Shown here: positions 18,301-25,394 of the stretch, piece by piece
How positions within the stretch are numbered: the first letter of the stretch is position 1
How the letters are laid out: each line of letters begins with the position of its first letter
Origin: Actinomadura nitritigenes
GTDB taxonomy: Bacteria; Actinomycetota; Actinomycetes; Streptosporangiales; Streptosporangiaceae
Direction: 5' to 3'
DNA length: 64,000 nucleotides
Assembly: GCF_017573545.1 (NCBI RefSeq)
Contig: NZ_JAGEOK010000031.1
Location: 1-64,000 of the forward strand
Program-made: the position numbers and the translations under genes
Notes under the pieces: generated by a model
What the model saw: only the letters and a program-made list of their open reading frames with translations
What the model was told of the DNA's origin: nothing
The model's database searches: none

Positions 18301-18562
18301 AGCCGGACGGGGTGCTGACGATGACGTCGGAGCCGAGCTGCGACCGGGCGCGGGACACGACGACCTGCAGCGCCTTCGCCGGGTTCTCCGGCCGCTCGTC
18401 CGGCCAGAGCCCCTCGACGAGACGGGCGGCGCTGAGGCCGGTGCGGTGCTCGCCCGCCAGGAGCGCGAGGAGGTCGCGGAGCCGGGGGCCGGTGATGTCG
18501 CGCCCACGGCACGAGACCCGCGATAACAGCGCGAGTTCGACGTTCACCCGGTCCGGCTTCAC
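15359..18562 (-). CDS. AfsR/SARP-type regulator with BTAD, NB-ARC and TPR regions
   Basis: A 1067-aa multidomain regulator. Residues 1-90 form an OmpR-type winged helix DNA-binding domain (GLWPDERPENPAKALQVVVS). Residues about 95-240 are the BTAD helical domain. About 260-560 form an NB-ARC/AAA ATPase with Walker A GTGGLGKTRL and Walker B ALLVLDNCEH. The rest is TPR-like helical repeats. Such proteins activate secondary-metabolism or transporter genes in response to ATP or phosphorylation. The GTG start at 18562 has no strong Shine-Dalgarno sequence. The gene converges on the Drr-type ABC genes, overlapping their end, and a perfect 13-bp palindrome lies 23 bp upstream. Confidence 0.88.
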   Translation of the reverse strand: MKPDRVNVELALLSRVSCRGRDITGPRLRDLLALLAGEHRTGLSAARLVEGLWPDERPENPAKALQVVVSRARSQLGSDVIVSTPSGYRLGLDEPAVDASAVLAGASRSARSAREGDHAAALAHAEDGLALWDGPPDASGDDPLSLLRADRARTYRDLVRGRALALSRLGRHGEAAGPLTALAAEHPHDEEILAELLRSEAATAGPPAALARFETYRRALRDQLGSDPGPALRAVHRELLRDTAADTAGGTDADAVPVVRRGIVHDPNPLLGRAADIANVLGLLRTSRVTSIVGTGGLGKTRLAHAVAREAEQRTVHVVPLAGVAPDGDVAGEVASALGVGEARHASALMAGPADEVAGIADALGPGPALLVLDNCEHVVSAAADLVGALVSMTRDLRVLTTGRAPLGLSSETVYPLPELDEATAAELFEQRARAARPNAELPRERVRELCRHLDGLPLAVELAAARVRIMSVAEIARRLDDRFALLRGGARDAPARHRTMHAVVDWSWTLLTPRSRAAMRALSVFPGGFTAGAARHLVGDGVLEVLEDLADQSLLVVTDTGAGARFRMLESVREFSAAYREEAGETERAVDGLLAWAREFGTAHHERLFDAEPFDTIDLVRAEQDNLQQALRYGLARSDGPTVAAVTAVLGALWTIESAFTRLSALAGEASGALTMFRPEPAQVATARTALALCSMISLVLKGPQITRTLVALRRLPPPSPSTLGGAIALVIRSAPEIFAKDSTVLDEMRASDAPLLAGIADVLAGYVLERNGDLQGALAATEVALKAIEAPVTPWVGLAAHSRLSELLMQVDESELALTHLLAALRLMERHGWRDMFGLHWAIAGVNLHLGEHDEAERWLDRSLTHGPEDSYGTASFDLGARAELAFGRGDTGTGLRLWREAVGRLKHDADPSVEPEFDPWTLETHIAAVVAHARHGRLDLVPDVVAGLPAKLAALLADPPLPVPAFFMDLPVQGGILVALAMVDLARGGDRARAARMIALAERLNFVRTFQPTMAPAAVRRAAQDADGPAYADAVSAYAGLGRDGLRTAARAALDVWVSATDRG

Positions 18563-18584
18563 ACCGACAGGGTAGAGCGTGTCA

Positions 18585-18614
18585 CCCCAACTCGCGATAG
18601 GTCGCGAGTTGGGG
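18585..18614. promoter_or_regulatory. perfect 13-bp-stem palindrome upstream of the SARP-type regulator gene
   Basis: CCCCAACTCGCGA (18585-18597) pairs perfectly with TCGCGAGTTGGGG (18602-18614) around four bases. It lies 23 bp before the regulator start and 48 bp after the HAD gene stop, on the strand both genes use. It could end HAD-gene transcription as a hairpin without a U-tract, or be an operator of the regulator gene. Confidence 0.7.
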
Positions 18615-18662
18615 GATCGGGGGGTGGAATCGGGCGATGGGTTCGGGTTGCGGGAGCGGGTG

Positions 18663-19538
18663 TCAGTTCGACCGGTAGTGGCGGCGCAGGGCGATGCCGG
18701 CGGCGACCCCGCCCGCCAGCGCGCCCGCGCCCGCGGCGGCCGGCAGCGCGACCATGGTCACCTTCCGGCCCGTCCGGAAGTCGTGGATCGGCCAGCCGTT
18801 CTCCCTGGCGTGCTCGCGCAGGGCCCCGTCGGGGTTGACGGCGTGCGGGTGCCCGACCGCCGTCAGCATCGGCAGGTCGTTGATCGAGTCGCTGTAGGCC
18901 GAGCAGCGGGACAGGTCCAGCCCCTCGCGCGCCGCGAGCGCCCGGACGGCCTCCGCCTTCGCCGGCCCGTGCAGCAGGTTCCCGACGAGCCGCCCGGTGT
19001 AGACGCCGTCGCGGGTCTCGGCGACGGTGCCGAGCGCTCCGGTGAGCCCCAGCCGGTGCGCGATCGTCCGGGCGACCTCGACGGGCGTGGCGGTGACCAG
19101 CCAGACCTGCTGGCCCGCGTCCAGGTGCTGGAGGGCGAGGGTGCGGGTGCCGTGCCAGATGCGGTCCGCCATCACCTCGTCGTAGATCTCCTCGGAGAGC
19201 CGGACGATCCCGGCGACGCGCTGCCCGGCGACGAACGCCAGCGCCGCCTCCTTCGCGCTGCCGATGTGCTCGGAGTTCTCCGTGCCGCGCAATCGGAAGG
19301 CGGCCTGCCCCCAGGCGAACATGGCCAGGTCGCGCATGGTGAACAGCTTGCGGGCGGCGAGGCCGCGCGCGAAGTAGTAGATGGACGCGCCGCGCATCAT
19401 CGTGTTGTCGACGTCGAAGAACGCCGCCGCGGCGGGGTCCGGCTCGGGGAGCGGGCTCGGTTCGGCCGCCGCCGCGGCGGCCGCCTCCCCGGCGCTCACG
19501 GGGTCCTCGTGCTTGCCGCGCTGCCAGAATCGCCGCAT
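18663..19538 (-). CDS. HAD-superfamily (subfamily IB) hydrolase
   Basis: A 291-aa HAD-IB phosphatase related to SerB-like enzymes. Motif I is FFDVDNTMM (nucleophile and acid Asp), motif II is LVTATP, and motif III/IV is AYSDSINDLPML. A glycine-rich hydrophobic segment near the C-terminus (VALPAAAGAGALAGGVAAG) may anchor it to the membrane. The N-terminal 35 residues are Ala/Pro-rich. Start ATG 19538 is chosen because TAGGCT (19551-19546, minus) lies seven bases upstream, fitting a leaderless transcript; a longer frame to 19628 overlaps the RsbN-like gene. HAD-IB genes of this type neighbour bldN in other actinobacteria. The substrate is unknown. Confidence 0.82.
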   Translation of the reverse strand: MRRFWQRGKHEDPVSAGEAAAAAAAEPSPLPEPDPAAAAFFDVDNTMMRGASIYYFARGLAARKLFTMRDLAMFAWGQAAFRLRGTENSEHIGSAKEAALAFVAGQRVAGIVRLSEEIYDEVMADRIWHGTRTLALQHLDAGQQVWLVTATPVEVARTIAHRLGLTGALGTVAETRDGVYTGRLVGNLLHGPAKAEAVRALAAREGLDLSRCSAYSDSINDLPMLTAVGHPHAVNPDGALREHARENGWPIHDFRTGRKVTMVALPAAAGAGALAGGVAAGIALRRHYRSN

Positions 19539-19548
19539 ACGCCCGAGC

Positions 19549-19776
19549 CTAATCAATGCGCGCGTTCCGGCCGTCGTCCCGCGCCTCATTGCGATCGTTG
19601 TCACTGGCGCCGTCACCCGTGCGTTCACCGGCGCGTCCGGCGGCGGTCACCAGGCGCTCGCGCAGCAGCGCGCGGAAGCGCGGATCGGGGCCGGGATCGG
19701 CGGCCCCGGGCCGGTCCGGGCGCAGCCCGTCGAGCCGCGCGCCCGCCCCGGTCCTCTTGCCGTGCCTGCTCCTCAC
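19549..19776 (-). CDS. very short RsbN-like anti-sigma protein, membrane part absent
   Basis: A 75-aa protein directly downstream of the BldN-type sigma gene. Its segment LDGLRPDRPGAADPGPDPRF followed by RALLRERLVTAA resembles the N-terminal sigma-binding region of the RsbN/DUF5667 anti-sigma family, whose gene follows bldN in Streptomyces. RsbN continues into a transmembrane helix and an extracytoplasmic domain; here the frame stops soon after the match, with a charged Asp/Arg/Asn tail and no membrane helix. GAGGAGG lies five bases before the GTG start at 19776, so translation is likely. It may be a soluble minimal anti-sigma factor or a decayed remnant. Homology is judged by eye. Confidence 0.55.
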   Translation of the reverse strand: MRSRHGKRTGAGARLDGLRPDRPGAADPGPDPRFRALLRERLVTAAGRAGERTGDGASDNDRNEARDDGRNARID

Positions 19777-19890
19777 GTCCGCCTCCTCACGCCCGCAAGA
19801 ACGACCGGACGGCGCGACGGGTTACGGCCCGACCTTAATTGACAGTTCATCCAATAAGTCTCGCGGCGGCCGGCGGCGCGACCCGAACGG

Positions 19891-20517
19891 CTAGGGGTGC
19901 AGGTCGGCCGGGAGCATCCGGGCGAGCGAGCGGACGGCGCGGTACTGCAGCGCCTTGATCGCGCCCGCCTTCTTGTCCATGATCAGCGCGGTCTCCGCGA
20001 CCGACAGCCCGTGCATGAACCGCAGCACCACGCACTCCTGCTGCTCCGAGCCGAGCCGCCGGACGGCGGCGAGCAGCGTGCGGTGCGTCATCGCGTCCAG
20101 GACGGCCCGCTCCGGCCCCTCCTGCGAGCGCTCCGGCTCGACCGGCTCGGCCGTGCAGACCTCCAGCCGGTAGCGGCCCGACTTGAAGTGGTCCGCGACG
20201 AGGTTGCGGGCGATGGTCACCAGCCAGGCGCCGAAGTCCTTGCCCTGCCAGCGGAAGTCGCGGATGCGCCGGAGCGCGCGCAGGAACGTCTCGCTGGTGA
20301 GGTCCTCGGTGAGGGAGTGGACGCCGACGCGGTAGTAGACGTACCGGTAGACCAGCTCCACATAGTGGTCGTAGAGCGAGCCGAACGCCTCGGCGTCGCC
20401 CTCGCGGGCCCGCAGGACCAGCGCCTTGAGGACCTCGGCACGGTCGGCGCCGGGGGCGGACTCCCGGGAACGCCGAGGAAGCGGGACGACCCGGGCTTCG
20501 AGAGCCAAGCTGCTCAT
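19891..20517 (-). CDS. bldN: ECF sigma factor, BldN family
   Basis: A 208-aa extracytoplasmic-function sigma factor. Region 2 contains AFGSLYDHYVELVYRYVYYR and DLTSETFLRALRRI, followed by DFGAWLVTIARNLVADHFKS; region 4 contains RRLGSEQQECVVLRFMHGLS and GAIKALQYRAVRSLARMLP. These blocks closely match sigma-BldN, which controls aerial development in Streptomyces. The chosen ATG (20517) has GAGGAG just upstream; a frame to 20562 adds 15 residues. Only about 28 residues precede region 2, whereas S. coelicolor BldN is made as a proprotein with an extension of about 86 residues, so proteolytic activation is probably absent here. The next gene downstream is the RsbN-like protein. Confidence 0.88.
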   Translation of the reverse strand: MSSLALEARVVPLPRRSRESAPGADRAEVLKALVLRAREGDAEAFGSLYDHYVELVYRYVYYRVGVHSLTEDLTSETFLRALRRIRDFRWQGKDFGAWLVTIARNLVADHFKSGRYRLEVCTAEPVEPERSQEGPERAVLDAMTHRTLLAAVRRLGSEQQECVVLRFMHGLSVAETALIMDKKAGAIKALQYRAVRSLARMLPADLHP

Positions 20518-20703
20518 GCAGTTCTCCTCGGGGCGTACGCGACCTCCGACGCGATCTGCCACTCTAGATACCGATCCGTACGGCAGGCAATGGGCGGTGA
20601 GCCCTCCCCGGCCGCGAATCCGTGCGCGGAGCCGCCGTCCGAGGTGCCGCGTGAAGACGGCGGTTACCTCTCATCGCCCGCCATCGGGCACCATGGGGTC
20701 GCC

Positions 20704-22083
20704 ATGGTCGATGCCCTCATCGCGTTCGTTGCGACCCTTGGTGCCCTCGCGGCCACCGGGTTGCTCGTCCAGCGCGCCTACAAGGACCGGCTGCTCTACC
20801 TCATCGCCTGGTCGTTCACACAGGTCGGACTGACGCTCGCGCTGCTCTGCATGGCCATCGGCTTCATGGCCGGCTACAACGGCCTGTTCTTCCGCGTCAT
20901 GGAGCTCGGCGCGGCGCTGATCGGACCGGTGTGGCTGGCCCTCGGCATGATCGAGCTGATCGCCCGGTACGTCCAGGTCCGGTTCGCCGCCTGGCTGTTC
21001 ACGATCTCCTACACGGTCGTCGCGATCGTCATCCTGCTGGTCGACCCGCTCAAGGGCTCGCTGTCCAAGAGCCTGCCCAAGCCGAGCGCCACCTACGACG
21101 CCCTGCCGCTGCTGCTGATCGACGGCGCGCACGTGGTCGCGGTGATCGCGCTGGTCGGCTGCACGGGCGTCACCGCGTGGCTGGCGAGCAAGCAGGACCG
21201 CGAGGCCGGCGAGCTGCTCATCCCCGTCGCGCTCGTCGCGCTCGCGGGGGTGCTGGTGGTCAGCGGCACCCGCGGGTTCCTGCCCGCCCCGCTCGCGATC
21301 ATCGCGCTCGGCGGCGCCGCCGGCCTCGTCTGGTACGGCGCGATGCGCACCATCCCGGTGTACGAGGACGACGAGGGCTACGACGAGTACGGCGAGGAGT
21401 ACGCCGACGAGCCCGCCGGCGGCTACGAGGAGCAGGCGTACGCCGCGCGCTCCGAGCCGGTCCCGGCGCCGACGCCGGCCGGCGACTCGCGGCGCGGCGA
21501 GCTGCGCTTCCCCGAACCGGCGCCCGCCGAGGAGCTGCGCTTCCCCGAACCGTCCGCGCTGGAGGCCGCGGCGCCCGCGGCGCCCGCGGCGCCCGCGGGC
21601 TTCGACCCGTCCGCCTTCGGCCCGGACCCGGCCGGCCCGACCAGCGTCGACGGCCCGCCGGCCCTTCCGGAGCCCGCGCTGCCCGGCGGCGCCCTCGCGG
21701 GCCCGCTCGGCGGGCTCGGCCCGTCCGGCGCCCTGTCCGGAAGCGGCCTCCCCGACGGGTGCGGCCAGATCACCGTCTACACGCTGCTGGACGGCCGGGA
21801 GGACGCCTTCGACCGGCTCGCCGCCGAGCTGGTGAAGGCCGTCCGGGCCGTCGAGCCGGACACGCTGGTCTTCACCTGCCACGAGGTGGTGAACGGCCCC
21901 ACCCAGCGGATCTTCTACCAGCTGTTCCGCAACGACGCGGCGTTCGCGGTGCACCGGCGCCAGCCGCACCTGCAGCGGTTCCTCGCCGAGTCCCGGACGC
22001 ACGTCCTCGCCACGAACGTGATCGAGCTGCGGCTCGGCGCGGCCAAGCTGCCGCTGCCCGCGCCCGACCACCAGGGGAGGTGA
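20704..22083 (+). CDS. membrane protein with C-terminal ABM-like domain
   Basis: A 459-aa protein with about seven hydrophobic segments in the first 215 residues, beginning MVDALIAFVATLGALAATGL. An acidic, Tyr/Glu-rich and then Pro/Ala-rich linker follows to about residue 355, including tandem ELRFPEPAP repeats and an APAAPAAPA run. The last 100 residues (from GQITVYTLLDG to VIELRLGAAK) resemble an antibiotic-biosynthesis monooxygenase (ABM) ferredoxin-like domain. The catalytic or haem-binding role of this domain cannot be read from sequence. The start ATG 20704 is the first before the hydrophobic segment. It is divergent from bldN and three bases from the glutaredoxin-like gene, so the two are probably co-transcribed. 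Confidence 0.7.
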   Translation: MVDALIAFVATLGALAATGLLVQRAYKDRLLYLIAWSFTQVGLTLALLCMAIGFMAGYNGLFFRVMELGAALIGPVWLALGMIELIARYVQVRFAAWLFTISYTVVAIVILLVDPLKGSLSKSLPKPSATYDALPLLLIDGAHVVAVIALVGCTGVTAWLASKQDREAGELLIPVALVALAGVLVVSGTRGFLPAPLAIIALGGAAGLVWYGAMRTIPVYEDDEGYDEYGEEYADEPAGGYEEQAYAARSEPVPAPTPAGDSRRGELRFPEPAPAEELRFPEPSALEAAAPAAPAAPAGFDPSAFGPDPAGPTSVDGPPALPEPALPGGALAGPLGGLGPSGALSGSGLPDGCGQITVYTLLDGREDAFDRLAAELVKAVRAVEPDTLVFTCHEVVNGPTQRIFYQLFRNDAAFAVHRRQPHLQRFLAESRTHVLATNVIELRLGAAKLPLPAPDHQGR

Positions 22084-22085
22084 CC

Positions 22086-22361
22086 GTGCCGTCCGGAGAC
22101 CAGGGCCGCGAGGTCCGCATCACCCTGCTCGGCAAGCCGGGCTGCCACCTGTGCGAGGACGCCCGCGCGATCATCGAGCGCGTCGCGTCCGAGCTGGACG
22201 TGCCGTGGGACGAGCGGGACATCACCCGGTCCGAGGAGGACACCCGGGAGTACTGGGAGCAGATCCCGGTCACGCTGATCAACGGCGTCCAGCACGACTT
22301 CTGGCGGGTCGACGAGAACCGCCTGCGCGCCGCGATCGCCAAAGCCCGCGGCACCGCCTGA
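22086..22361 (+). CDS. glutaredoxin-family thiol protein
   Basis: A 91-aa thioredoxin-fold protein of the glutaredoxin-like DUF836 type. The active motif is GCHLCEDA (CxxC) at about residues 19-22, and the conserved cis-proline is in IPVTLING. A GTG start at 22086 lies just after the preceding stop, with GGGGAGG upstream. It is encoded between the membrane-ABM gene and rex; a similar protein precedes rex in Streptomyces, which suggests a redox-homeostasis role. Confidence 0.85.
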   Translation: MPSGDQGREVRITLLGKPGCHLCEDARAIIERVASELDVPWDERDITRSEEDTREYWEQIPVTLINGVQHDFWRVDENRLRAAIAKARGTA

Positions 22362-22623
22362 CCCACCCGGCCTGACCCGCCCGCCCCACCCGGCCTGACC
22401 CGCCCTCCCGGGCGGCCCGGGCGGCCCGGGCGGAGCGCCGCCGGAACACGCCGGAGCACCGGCCGGGCGCTGGAACGGCGGGCCGGTGAATGTCTCGTCG
22501 GTCACACCGCGCCCGCGCCGCGCCGGGCGGCCCGCCGCGGGTACGGTCACGAAACCCGCTGCTGGGCGGGCTTCGGGCGGCGGTGCGCGTACCGGGCGTC
22601 CCGCCCGTTCACCGGGGGGCACT
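22362..22623. other. intergenic region between the glutaredoxin-like gene and the rex operator
   Basis: No gene is seen. The first 80 bases contain repeated CCTGACCC-type segments and a strong GC hairpin around 22405-22435 (CCCGGGCGG repeats), probably ending transcription of the upstream operon. The rest leads into the rex promoter. Confidence 0.45.
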
Positions 22624-22641
22624 TTGTGCGCGTATTCACAA
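22624..22641. promoter_or_regulatory. Rex operator (ROP) at the rex-hem promoter
   Basis: TTGTGCGCGTATTCACAA matches the ROP palindrome TTGTGAACGCGTTCACAA at 14 or more of 18 positions. TTGTGC with TAACCT (22647-22652) at 17 bp could be the promoter, so the operator would overlap the -35 region. In S. coelicolor Rex represses its own rex-hemACD operon at such a site when NADH is low. Confidence 0.85.
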
Positions 22642-22759
22642 AGGCTTAACCTGATGGGTAGCCCTGGGGCGGTCCGGCCGCGGCCGTGCGGTCCGGCCAC
22701 GAGCCGGGGTGAGGGGTTCTCGGGCCCCGCCCCCAGCGTCGAGCCCCGAAGAGCAGGCC

Positions 22760-23503
22760 GTGACATCTCGACAGAACCGCAACCACCGCGACCGCGCGGA
22801 CCGCGGCATCCCCGAAGCCACCGTCGCGCGCCTGCCCGTCTACCTGCGGGCCCTCACCGGGCTCCAGGAGCGCGGTGTGGCGACCGTCTCGTCCGAGGAA
22901 CTGGCCGCGGCGGCCGGGGTGAACTCGGCGAAGCTCCGCAAGGACCTGTCCCATCTGGGCTCCTACGGCACCCGCGGAGTCGGGTACGAGGTCGAGTACC
23001 TCGTCTACCAGATCTCACGTGAGCTTGGCCTCACCCAGGATTGGGTGGTCGCCATCATCGGTGTCGGTAACCTGGGCCGTGCATTGGCCGGTTATGGCGG
23101 ATTCGCGTCCCGCGGATTCCGGGTGGCCGGCCTTCTCGACGCCGACGAGGCGATCGTCGGCCAGGAGATCTCCGGCATGACCGTGGAGCACACCGACCGG
23201 CTCGAGGACGTGATCGCCGATCACGGCGTGTCCATCGCCGTGATCGCGACCCCGGCGGCCGCCGCCCAGGGGGTGTGCGACCGCGTCGTCGCCGCGGGCG
23301 TGACGAGCGTCCTGAACTTCGCGCCCGTCGTGCTGTCGGTGCCCGACGGCGTCGACGTGCGGAAGGTCGACCTGTCCATCGAGCTGCAGATCCTCGCGTT
23401 CCACGAGCAGCGCAAGGCCGGGGGGCCGGGTGACTACGCCCCCCTGGAGAGCGGCGACGCCCCTCCCGGCGCCACGCAGTACGTAGAGGCGGTTGAAGCA
23501 TGA
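22760..23503 (+). CDS. rex: redox-sensing transcriptional repressor Rex
   Basis: A 247-aa NADH/NAD+-responsive repressor. The N-terminal winged helix includes PEATVARLPVYLRALTGLQ and GVNSAKLRKDLSHLGSYGTR (about residues 15-85). A Rossmann domain with VAIIGVGNLGRAL follows, and a C-terminal swapped helix contains LQILAFHEQ. GTG 22760 is chosen because the conserved region begins about 15 residues later. Rex releases its operators when NADH/NAD+ is high, opening respiratory and haem genes. It is the first gene of the rex-hemA-hemC-hemD-hemB series, and its operator is at 22624. A duplicated spacer separates it from hemA. Confidence 0.96.
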   Translation: MTSRQNRNHRDRADRGIPEATVARLPVYLRALTGLQERGVATVSSEELAAAAGVNSAKLRKDLSHLGSYGTRGVGYEVEYLVYQISRELGLTQDWVVAIIGVGNLGRALAGYGGFASRGFRVAGLLDADEAIVGQEISGMTVEHTDRLEDVIADHGVSIAVIATPAAAAQGVCDRVVAAGVTSVLNFAPVVLSVPDGVDVRKVDLSIELQILAFHEQRKAGGPGDYAPLESGDAPPGATQYVEAVEA

Positions 23504-23713
23504 GCGGGACGGAGCGGCGCGGCGTCGCCTGGACTGAGGAGCGGCGGGAGCGAGGAACGAGCGACCAGAGCGACGAGGGAAGGCGGCGGCGCATGGAGCC
23601 GCGTAGGCCCGCGGGAGACGCAGCATGAGCGGGACGGAGCGGCGCGGCGTCGCCTGGACTGAGGAGCGGCGGCGGATGGAGCCGCGCAGGCCCGCGGGAG
23701 ACGCAGCATGAGT
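23497..23713. repeat. direct repeats between rex and hemA
   Basis: A 50-bp segment beginning AGCATGAGCGGGACGGAGCG occurs at 23497-23546 and again at 23622-23671 (period 125 bp). A second segment, beginning ATGGAGCCGCG and ending GGGAGACGCAGCATGAG, occurs at about 23593-23629 and 23676-23713. The last copy supplies the GGGAGA site and ATG of hemA; the first copy overlaps the rex stop. The extra piece in copy one is GAGCGA-type low complexity. Confidence 0.9.
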
Positions 23714-25327
23714 GTGTTGGTGGTGGGGCTGAGTCACCGGAGCGCGCCCGTGCCGGTGCTGGAGCGCACGGCGGTGACCGGGGACGACCTGGCGAAGCTG
23801 CTGCACGCGGTGCACGAGTCCGCGAACGTCGCGGAGACGGCGATCGTGTCGACGTGCAACCGGGTCGAGATCTACGCGGTGGTCGACAAGTTCCACGGCG
23901 GTGTCTCGGCGATCTCCGAGCTGCTGGCGCTGCACTCCGGCGTGCCGCTGGACGAGCTGTCCCGGCACCTGTACGTGCACTACGAGGAGCGGGCCGTCCA
24001 GCACGTGTTCGCGGTGGCGTGCGGGCTGGAGTCGATGGTCGTCGGCGAGGGCCAGATCCTCGGGCAGCTGCGGAAGGCGTTCCGGCTCGGCCAGGACGAG
24101 GGGACGCTCGGCCGCGACCTGCACGACGTGCTGCAGCAGGCGCTGCGGGTCGGCAAGCGCGCGCACGCCGAGACCGGTATCGACCAGGCGGGCGCGTCGC
24201 TGGTCAGCGTCGGCCTGGAGGTCGCGCAGCGGCACCTCGGCCCGCTGGACGGCGTGCGGGCGCTGGTCGTCGGCGCGGGGTCGATGAGCTCGCTGGCGGC
24301 GGCGACGCTGAGCCGCGCCGGGGCCCGCGAGGTCGTGGTCGCGAACCGCACGCACGCCAACGCGGTCCGGCTGGCGGAGTCGCTGGAGGTGCCGTCGCGG
24401 GCGGTGGAGCTGGCGGCGCTGGACGCGGCGATCGCCGACGCGGACCTGGTGGTGTCGTGCACGGGCGCGACGGGCCTGGTGCTGACCGCGCCGCAGGTGG
24501 CCGCGCAGGGCGTCGGGTCGGACGGCCGGGACCGGTTCTTCCTGGACCTGGCGCTCCCGCACGACGTGGACCCGGCCGTCGGCGCGCTGCCCGGGGTGCG
24601 GCTCGCCGGGCTGGACGAGCTGCGCACCGCGCAGGAGGCCGCGCAGGCGATCGGCCCCGAGGCGGTGGACGCGGTCCGGCGGATCGTCCGGGACGAGGTC
24701 GAGGCGTTCCTCAGCGCGGCCCGCGCCGCCGCCGTCGCGCCGACGGTGGTCGCGCTGCGCACCAAGGCCGCGGCGGTCGTGGAGTCCGAGCTGACCAGGC
24801 TCGCGGGGCGGCTGCCGGAGCTGGACGAGCGGACCGCCAAGGAGATCCAGCAGACCGTCCGGCGGGTCGCCGACAAGCTGCTGCACGCGCCGACCGTCCG
24901 GGTGAAGGAACTGGCGGCGGCACCGGGCGGCGACTCCTACGCCGACGCGCTGCGCCGGCTGTTCGACCTGGACCCGAAGGCGCCGGTGGCGGTCGCGCGC
25001 GCCGACATGGACGCCGACGCCGACGCCGGGGAGCCGGCGCCCGGGAGCGCCGCGGCGCCCTGGAGCGGTTCCGCGCGTACGGTGGAGGGGGCCCCTGCGG
25101 CGGACGAGGCCGCCGGGGCGCGGGTCGCGGACGCGGCGAAGGCCGCGGAGGTCGCCCGGGTGACGCGGGTGGAGTGCGCCGAGGCCGACTGCGTGAGCGG
25201 CGCTCCCGCGGACGCCGCGGCGGACACGGTGGACGCGGTCGACGCCGGCACCGTGAACGCGCAGGCCGAGAGCGTCCGGGCGGTCAGCGCGCGCGGCGCC
25301 GCGCCGCGCGATGGGGAACAGTCGTGA
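23708..25327 (+). CDS. hemA: glutamyl-tRNA reductase
   Basis: First enzyme of C5-pathway haem synthesis, reducing glutamyl-tRNA to glutamate-1-semialdehyde with NADPH. The catalytic Cys50 is in VSTCNRVEIYAV; ESMVVGEGQILGQLRKAF and the NADPH-binding VVGAGSMSSLAAATL follow, then the C-terminal dimerisation helices. The core ends near residue 430; an Ala/Asp/Val-rich, probably disordered extension of about 105 residues follows, making it longer (539 aa) than most family members. The ATG at 23708 lies in the second copy of a duplicated spacer. hemC follows closely, and the Rex operator before rex probably controls both. Confidence 0.95.
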   Translation: MSVLVVGLSHRSAPVPVLERTAVTGDDLAKLLHAVHESANVAETAIVSTCNRVEIYAVVDKFHGGVSAISELLALHSGVPLDELSRHLYVHYEERAVQHVFAVACGLESMVVGEGQILGQLRKAFRLGQDEGTLGRDLHDVLQQALRVGKRAHAETGIDQAGASLVSVGLEVAQRHLGPLDGVRALVVGAGSMSSLAAATLSRAGAREVVVANRTHANAVRLAESLEVPSRAVELAALDAAIADADLVVSCTGATGLVLTAPQVAAQGVGSDGRDRFFLDLALPHDVDPAVGALPGVRLAGLDELRTAQEAAQAIGPEAVDAVRRIVRDEVEAFLSAARAAAVAPTVVALRTKAAAVVESELTRLAGRLPELDERTAKEIQQTVRRVADKLLHAPTVRVKELAAAPGGDSYADALRRLFDLDPKAPVAVARADMDADADAGEPAPGSAAAPWSGSARTVEGAPAADEAAGARVADAAKAAEVARVTRVECAEADCVSGAPADAAADTVDAVDAGTVNAQAESVRAVSARGAAPRDGEQS

Positions 25328-25394
25328 CCGCGGGGGCCGTGGAGCGGGCCGCCCGTCACCGCGGTCGGAGCCGAGCAGTGAGTGGAGCAGCGCA

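Noticed and set aside
15287..18526. A plus-strand open frame of over 1000 codons opposite the SARP-type regulator
   Set aside because: Repetitive Gly/Arg/Val composition and complete overlap with a gene having clear BTAD, Walker A and Walker B motifs.
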